Assembly: GCA_020027535.1 (NCBI GenBank)
Contig: JAHRAK010000104.1
Location: forward strand, 1-36,042
Reading direction: 5' to 3'
DNA length: 36,042 bases
Origin: Nitrospirales bacterium
Lineage (GTDB): Bacteria; Nitrospirota; Nitrospiria; Nitrospirales; UBA8639
Positions within the stretch are counted from its first letter, which is position 1; each line of letters begins with the position of its first letter. Both the position numbers and the translations under genes were made by a program. Shown here piece after piece: positions 32,138 to 36,042 of the stretch. The notes beneath the pieces were generated by a model. That model was not told the DNA's origin. It did no database searches and saw only the letters and a program-made list of their open reading frames with translations.

Positions 32138-32389
32138 CTATCTGACGTTGCACTAAGCCGACCTCCCTGACTGTAAAAACAAAAAGAAAAGCCCCTGGAT
32201 CCCCGATCAAGTCGGGGATGACAGAGGAAAAGCCGCCCTTCTCATCAGTGCACATCTTCGGTTCATGGATGATTTGCGCCCGTTCGTTGAAAATGGCTCA
32301 CGAAACACCAATTGGCCGTGTATAAGCACCGGACAGGCCCCTCTCAAGAGGGACAACGGAACGACCATTGAAAGAGAGGGAGACGTTCG
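32138..32389. other. Intergenic region before the TonB-receptor gene
   Basis: These 252 bases contain the hairpin at 32199-32219. A second short inverted repeat, CCCCTCT-CA-AGAGGG (about 32338-32352), lies before the receptor gene. No gene is visible. A good AGGGAG ribosome-binding site lies 8 bases before 32390. Confidence 0.45.
32199..32219. repeat. Hairpin ATCCCCGA-TCAAG-TCGGGGAT
   Basis: An 8-bp perfect stem with a 5-base loop, within CCTGGATCCCCG...GGGGATGACAG. This sequence type is a widespread short intergenic repeat in environmental genomes. No T-run follows, so it is not a classic terminator. Confidence 0.7.
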
Positions 32390-34885
32390 ATGACAACATT
32401 CACGACTCAGTCCGTCAGGCGGGCATGGCTCATTCTCGGGGTCGCCCTGGCGCTGCTTGGAGGAGCACCTCAGCGCGGCGCTGCCGCTCCAGCCAATCAG
32501 ACGATTACCGGGTACGTGCAGAATGCGGATCTGCGGCGCGTTGCCCAAGCCACCGTGGAATTGCGGGATCAGGAAGGGACCCTGGTCACATCGGGAGCAA
32601 CGACCGACACGGGTGAGTTTGCGCTGATTGTTCCGAACGACGGGGTGTTTTCCGTCCAAGCCGTTCAGGATACGTACCGGAGCGAGCACGTGGTGATCAA
32701 AATCGGTCGAGAGACGCCAGACCCCGTCGTGTTGACCATGACGGAAACCAAGGAGATTGCACTGGAAATCGTGGCCCCGCTCCTTCCCATCAAGCCCAAC
32801 TCTTCCAGTGAAACCTATTCCGTCAGCCGGAAAGACATTGAAGCCCTGCCACGAGGCAACAATCTCGATCTGCACGACGTCCTGGTCACGATCCCCGGCG
32901 CCGCCTACGGCGGTCTTAAACAAGTGCACATCCGGCAGGATCATGCGAATCTCCAATTCCGGATTGACGGCGTGCCCATTCCGGACACCGTCACGAGCCA
33001 GTTTTCGGACCTGCTCTCCCCGCGGGTCTGGGAGCGGGCGGACATTACGCTCGGCGGCATGGAAGCCCAATACGGGAATCGGACGGCCGCGGTCATCGAC
33101 ATCACCAGCAAGAGCGGAACCAAACCGGGATTCGGGTCCGTGGGCGTGTTCGGGGGCTCGAATGAAACCGTGCTGCCGTCGTTTGAATACGGGGGGACGG
33201 CAGGAGACCGGTTCCGCTTCTACGTGATGAACAATTATCGGACGACCAATCGGGCCATCGATCCTCCCACGTTGGGTCAGTCGATCTTTCACGGTCGCGG
33301 CGAAACCAACCAGACCTTCCTGCGTGGCGATTACCAGGTGAACAACCGCAATAACGTGACCTGGTTGTTCATGAATAGTGTGGCAAACTCGCAAATTCCC
33401 ACTCTACCGGGTCAAACCCCGAATGAGGAGATTGTCGAGTTGATCCAGGACCACACCGACTCCGGCTTTACGCCGGTGGCTTCTGAAAAGATTGATGAAA
33501 ACCAGGAAGAGAATAACCAGTACTCGCACCTGGTGTGGCGACACGATATGGATGCCAAGCAGTTCGTGAGCGTGGCCGGCTACTTCCGGCACAGCCGGGC
33601 GACTTTCACCACCGACCCCTATAACATCCTGGCCTACACGAGCGCCGCCGCCGAACCCTTTTCAGCGGGAAACCAGGACCGGTGGGCCTTTGCCGGGGGC
33701 GTGCGGGTCGATTGCACGCACGCGCTCAATCCCCGTCACTTGATCAAGGCCGGCTTCCAGTTGGACCGGACGATGTCGAGAAATAAAACCCGCCTGTCTG
33801 TGTTTGCACGTCAGGAGGAGGAGGAAGAAGAAGATCATCATGAGGAGGAGGAGGAAGAAGAGGAAGAAGCTCACGAACATGGGCATGGCGCTGAGCCCGT
33901 GGGTGGAGTCTTAACCCGCAATGCCGATCGGCGGATTGTCGGGTATCGGGAAGAGTTCTGGATCCAGGATCAATTCACGCCCAATGAGCACTGGACCATG
34001 AACCTCGGCCTGCGGGTGGATAATATTCACGGGTACGTGGAAGCCTTCCAGGTCAGTCCTCGCATCGGGGTCACCTATACGCCCAATAACCGGCACGCCT
34101 TCCACGTGTTTTACGGGCGCTTGTTTACCCCTCCCAACCTGGAGGCCCTGCCTTTTCAAGTCCTCAATCTTGAAGGCGCCACGGCACAGCCCGAGCACCT
34201 GGCCAACGTCAAGACCAAACCAGAACGGTCGCATTATTTCGAAATCGGCTCGACACACGCGGTTGGGACAAAGCTGGTGGTCCAGGTGACGGGCTATTAC
34301 AAGGTCAATACCAACCAGGCTGACGCCCATCAGTTCAACACGACGCCGATGCTGAACTATTTTGCGTTTGAACGGGGCTGGCAACGGGGGATTGATTTTT
34401 CCGTGAACGCAAAGCTGACCGACACGCTCACGGCCCGCGGCAACGTGGCCTGGGGGCAATGCAAGGGCTATGGGTTACAATCCGGACACTTTTTGTTGCA
34501 CGAACCTGAACTGGACGACATCGAGTCGAGCGGAGGCGTGTTTTGCGATCATTCACAGACCATGACCAGTTCGGCGGTGGTCACGTATCGCCCCTTCCCC
34601 AACACCACGGTCACCGGGCAGATGCTCTTCGGCTCCGGTCTGCGAAGCACGCCTCCGGGCGGCAGAACCAATTCGGGACACGCGGATTCGAACACCACGT
34701 ATAATCTCTCCCTGACGCACGTGCTGCCCTTTGGCAAGAAACAAAAGCTGTTGTTTGCCGTGGACGCAATCAATCTCTTCGACCAGCATGAGTTTTTGAA
34801 CGTCGGCGAACAGAGTATCGGGCTCGGCGTGGCCCATACCAACATGCCGCGCTCCATTTTCTTCCGCGCGCAGTGGTTCTTTTAA
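32390..34885 (+). CDS. TonB-dependent outer-membrane receptor with Glu/His-rich insert
   Basis: An 831-aa protein. Signal peptide at residues 1-33 (ending RGAAAPA). A carboxypeptidase-regulatory-like domain follows (about 36-110, 'GYVQNADLRRVAQATVELRDQEG'), then the plug (about 120-235, 'RGNNLDLHDVLVTIPGAAYGG' and 'QFRIDGVPIPD') and a beta barrel up to the final Phe ('RAQWFF'). Residues about 475-500 form a run of Glu with Asp and His residues, very likely in an extracellular loop and able to bind metal ions. The receptor probably imports a chelated metal or an organic complex, powered by TonB. The next gene, in the opposite direction, is an RND pump, so the neighbourhood may concern metals (inference). 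Confidence 0.92.
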   Translation: MTTFTTQSVRRAWLILGVALALLGGAPQRGAAAPANQTITGYVQNADLRRVAQATVELRDQEGTLVTSGATTDTGEFALIVPNDGVFSVQAVQDTYRSEHVVIKIGRETPDPVVLTMTETKEIALEIVAPLLPIKPNSSSETYSVSRKDIEALPRGNNLDLHDVLVTIPGAAYGGLKQVHIRQDHANLQFRIDGVPIPDTVTSQFSDLLSPRVWERADITLGGMEAQYGNRTAAVIDITSKSGTKPGFGSVGVFGGSNETVLPSFEYGGTAGDRFRFYVMNNYRTTNRAIDPPTLGQSIFHGRGETNQTFLRGDYQVNNRNNVTWLFMNSVANSQIPTLPGQTPNEEIVELIQDHTDSGFTPVASEKIDENQEENNQYSHLVWRHDMDAKQFVSVAGYFRHSRATFTTDPYNILAYTSAAAEPFSAGNQDRWAFAGGVRVDCTHALNPRHLIKAGFQLDRTMSRNKTRLSVFARQEEEEEEDHHEEEEEEEEEAHEHGHGAEPVGGVLTRNADRRIVGYREEFWIQDQFTPNEHWTMNLGLRVDNIHGYVEAFQVSPRIGVTYTPNNRHAFHVFYGRLFTPPNLEALPFQVLNLEGATAQPEHLANVKTKPERSHYFEIGSTHAVGTKLVVQVTGYYKVNTNQADAHQFNTTPMLNYFAFERGWQRGIDFSVNAKLTDTLTARGNVAWGQCKGYGLQSGHFLLHEPELDDIESSGGVFCDHSQTMTSSAVVTYRPFPNTTVTGQMLFGSGLRSTPPGGRTNSGHADSNTTYNLSLTHVLPFGKKQKLLFAVDAINLFDQHEFLNVGEQSIGLGVAHTNMPRSIFFRAQWFF
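33815..33890 (+). repeat. GAG/GAA-rich low-complexity tract (poly-Glu and His)
   Basis: Codons GAG/GAA run almost continuously, interrupted by GAT-CAT-CAT, and end in GCTCACGAACATGGGCATGGC (Ala-His-Glu-His-Gly-His-Gly). Simple repeats of this kind vary easily in length by slippage, in multiples of three, so the loop can change size without breaking the frame. Confidence 0.85.
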
Positions 34886-34919
34886 CCTGAGGAGAGCCGG
34901 ACGGCTCTTCCTGTCAGCA

Positions 34920-34950
34920 GGCACCTCCCCTCGTTTGACGGGGAGGTGCC
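34920..34950. terminator. Strong hairpin between convergent TonB-receptor and RND genes
   Basis: GGCACCTCCCC (34920-34930) pairs perfectly with GGGGAGGTGCC (34940-34950) with a 9-base loop. A smaller hairpin AGAGCC-GGAC-GGCTCT lies just before it (34893-34908). There is no long T-run on either strand, so it may act as a two-way transcript end without a classic U-tract. Confidence 0.55.
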
Positions 34951-35056
34951 CCCCCTACAATCCATAATTTTCAAGTAGGTCATCCGGGTGGCCAGGATGC
35001 AAGTCCACACTGACGGGATACAACGGCTTGACACGATGCCGGAGAACAGCGACGCG

Positions 35057-36042
35057 TCAAACTGTCCCCGCTTCCGGATGTTCCGGGGGAGTCACGGCGT
35101 CGGCCATGGCCGGTTGGCCTCTGCGTATCAGATTGTCCACCATGAGATAGACACATGGCACAATGATGAGAATGATCACCGTCCCGAACAGGATGCCGAA
35201 GCCCAGCGAGACGGCCATGGGGATGAGAAACCGGGCCTGCAGCGCCGTCTCGAAAATCATCGGGGCCAACCCGAAGAACGTGGTCAACGACGTCAGGACA
35301 ATGGGCCGAAACCGGTTCATGGCCCCTTGAATCACCGCCTCATGGAGGGATACCCGTTGTTCCTCGCGAAGCCGATTCGTGGCGGCGATCAGGACCAGTG
35401 AATCATTGACCACCACACCGGCCAGGGCCACGATGCCGAACATGCTGACCAAACTCAGCCCGTACCCCAGGAGCAGGTGCCCAACCAACGCGCCGATGAA
35501 GCTGAACGGAATCGCCAGCATCACGATCAGCGGTTGCACGTAACTCCTGAAGGGAATGGCCAGTAACGCATAGATCACTAACATCGCCAGGGCAAACCCC
35601 ATTCCCAAGGCGGACATCGATTCCTGTTGCTCCGCCTGTTGGCCTTCCACGGAATACGTGAGTCCCGGATATTTCTTCTTCAACGCTTCCAATTCATTGG
35701 CGGTCACTTCCGCCATGACGCTATTGGCATTGGCGATCTGATCATCAATGTCGGCCGTGACCGCCGCGATGCGACGCCCTTCACGTCGCTTGATTTCCGT
35801 ATAGGCGTGTCCCGCTTCAATTTCCGCGGCCTCGGCCAGGGAAATTTCTCCCCCTTGCTCCGTGAGCAGGATCAAGTGTTCGATGGTGAACGAGGACCGG
35901 CGTTCGGATTCGGGCAGCCGCACCATGACCTTCACTTCGTTGCGTCCGCGTTGTTGACGCAACGCTTCCACGCCGTAAAAGGCTCCGCGCACCTGCCGGG
36001 CCAAATCCGTGGCATTGAGGCCCAGGTTGCGAGCTTCGGGCT
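35057..36042 (-). CDS. RND-family efflux permease, C-terminal part (continues past window)
   Basis: The frame is open to base 36042 and gives the last 328 or so residues of a large RND pump (AcrB/CzcA class). 'GLNATDLARQVRGAFYGVEALRQQRGRNEVKVMVRLPESER' is part of the porter domain. Then come 'FALAMLVIYALLAIPFRSYVQPLIVMLAIPFSFIGALVGHLLLGYGLSLVSMFGIVALAGVVVNDSLVLI' and 'NRFRPIVLTSLTTFFGLAPMIFE', the classic last membrane helices with the conserved 'GIVALAGVVVND'. These pumps use the proton gradient to expel drugs or metals together with an adaptor and an outer-membrane channel, both outside this window. It is convergent with the TonB receptor. Confidence 0.92.
   Translation of the reverse strand, partial: PEARNLGLNATDLARQVRGAFYGVEALRQQRGRNEVKVMVRLPESERRSSFTIEHLILLTEQGGEISLAEAAEIEAGHAYTEIKRREGRRIAAVTADIDDQIANANSVMAEVTANELEALKKKYPGLTYSVEGQQAEQQESMSALGMGFALAMLVIYALLAIPFRSYVQPLIVMLAIPFSFIGALVGHLLLGYGLSLVSMFGIVALAGVVVNDSLVLIAATNRLREEQRVSLHEAVIQGAMNRFRPIVLTSLTTFFGLAPMIFETALQARFLIPMAVSLGFGILFGTVIILIIVPCVYLMVDNLIRRGQPAMADAVTPPEHPEAGTV

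Noticed and set aside
32199..32219. Terminator for the HemD-family gene
   Set aside because: The stem is good but no T-run follows; the sequence matches a common intergenic repeat type instead.
1..36042. tRNA, rRNA or CRISPR array
   Set aside because: No cloverleaf-like sequence, rRNA core sequence or regularly spaced direct repeats were noticed in the gaps.

Overview
The window looks like a chromosomal piece of a moderately GC-rich Gram-negative bacterium. It has TonB-receptor, RND-pump and lipoprotein genes, a three-subunit proton-translocating transhydrogenase, and a RicT/PSP1 protein beside a DsrE-like protein and a DNA-repair gene. The mix is most reminiscent of Nitrospirota (Nitrospira-like), but no taxonomic marker gene is present, so that is an inference.

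Layout. (1) 1-3350: a partial HEAT-repeat gene, a secreted protein and a degenerate phosphodiesterase-like protein on the minus strand, then an unrecognised plus-strand gene with an alpha/beta-hydrolase flavour. (2) 3491-7500: pntAA-pntAB-pntB, rpsU and nth, all intact. (3) 7732-7873: a 142-bp MITE with perfect 16-bp ends and a CTAT target duplication, at the border of the next block. (4) 7898-26342: an 18-kb accessory block, a biosynthesis and export cluster for a ribosomally made, azole-modified peptide (NHLP-type TOMM). (5) 26487-29898: a minus-strand series VOC, MBL, ricT, dsrE-like. (6) 30013-36042: a lipoprotein-like gene and a HemD-family gene that share a duplicated 5' module, a TonB receptor with a Glu/His-rich insert, and the C-terminal part of an RND pump running off the end.

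The peptide cluster reads as follows. The plus strand carries an HlyD-like adaptor, an ABC exporter with a C39 leader peptidase, a second ABC exporter, the precursor peptide (leader related to nitrile hydratase alpha, core LCCCGI) and an MMPL/RND exporter. An FAD oxidase of the cytokinin-dehydrogenase type and two facing methyltransferases lie in the middle. The minus strand carries an AlkB-type hydroxylase joined to half of a GlnE-like protein, a fused ThiF-like/YcaO cyclodehydratase, an unrecognised 375-aa protein and the second methyltransferase. The likely pathway is cyclisation of the three core cysteines to azolines by YcaO, oxidation and tailoring by the flavoprotein, methyltransferases and perhaps the hydroxylase, leader removal after the Ala-Gly site by the C39 domain, and export.

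Five of the eleven cluster genes are interrupted in this sequence: two in-frame TGA codons and four single-base frame changes. No such lesion was noticed in the flanking genes. Either the island is decaying or the consensus is faulty there; reads would decide.
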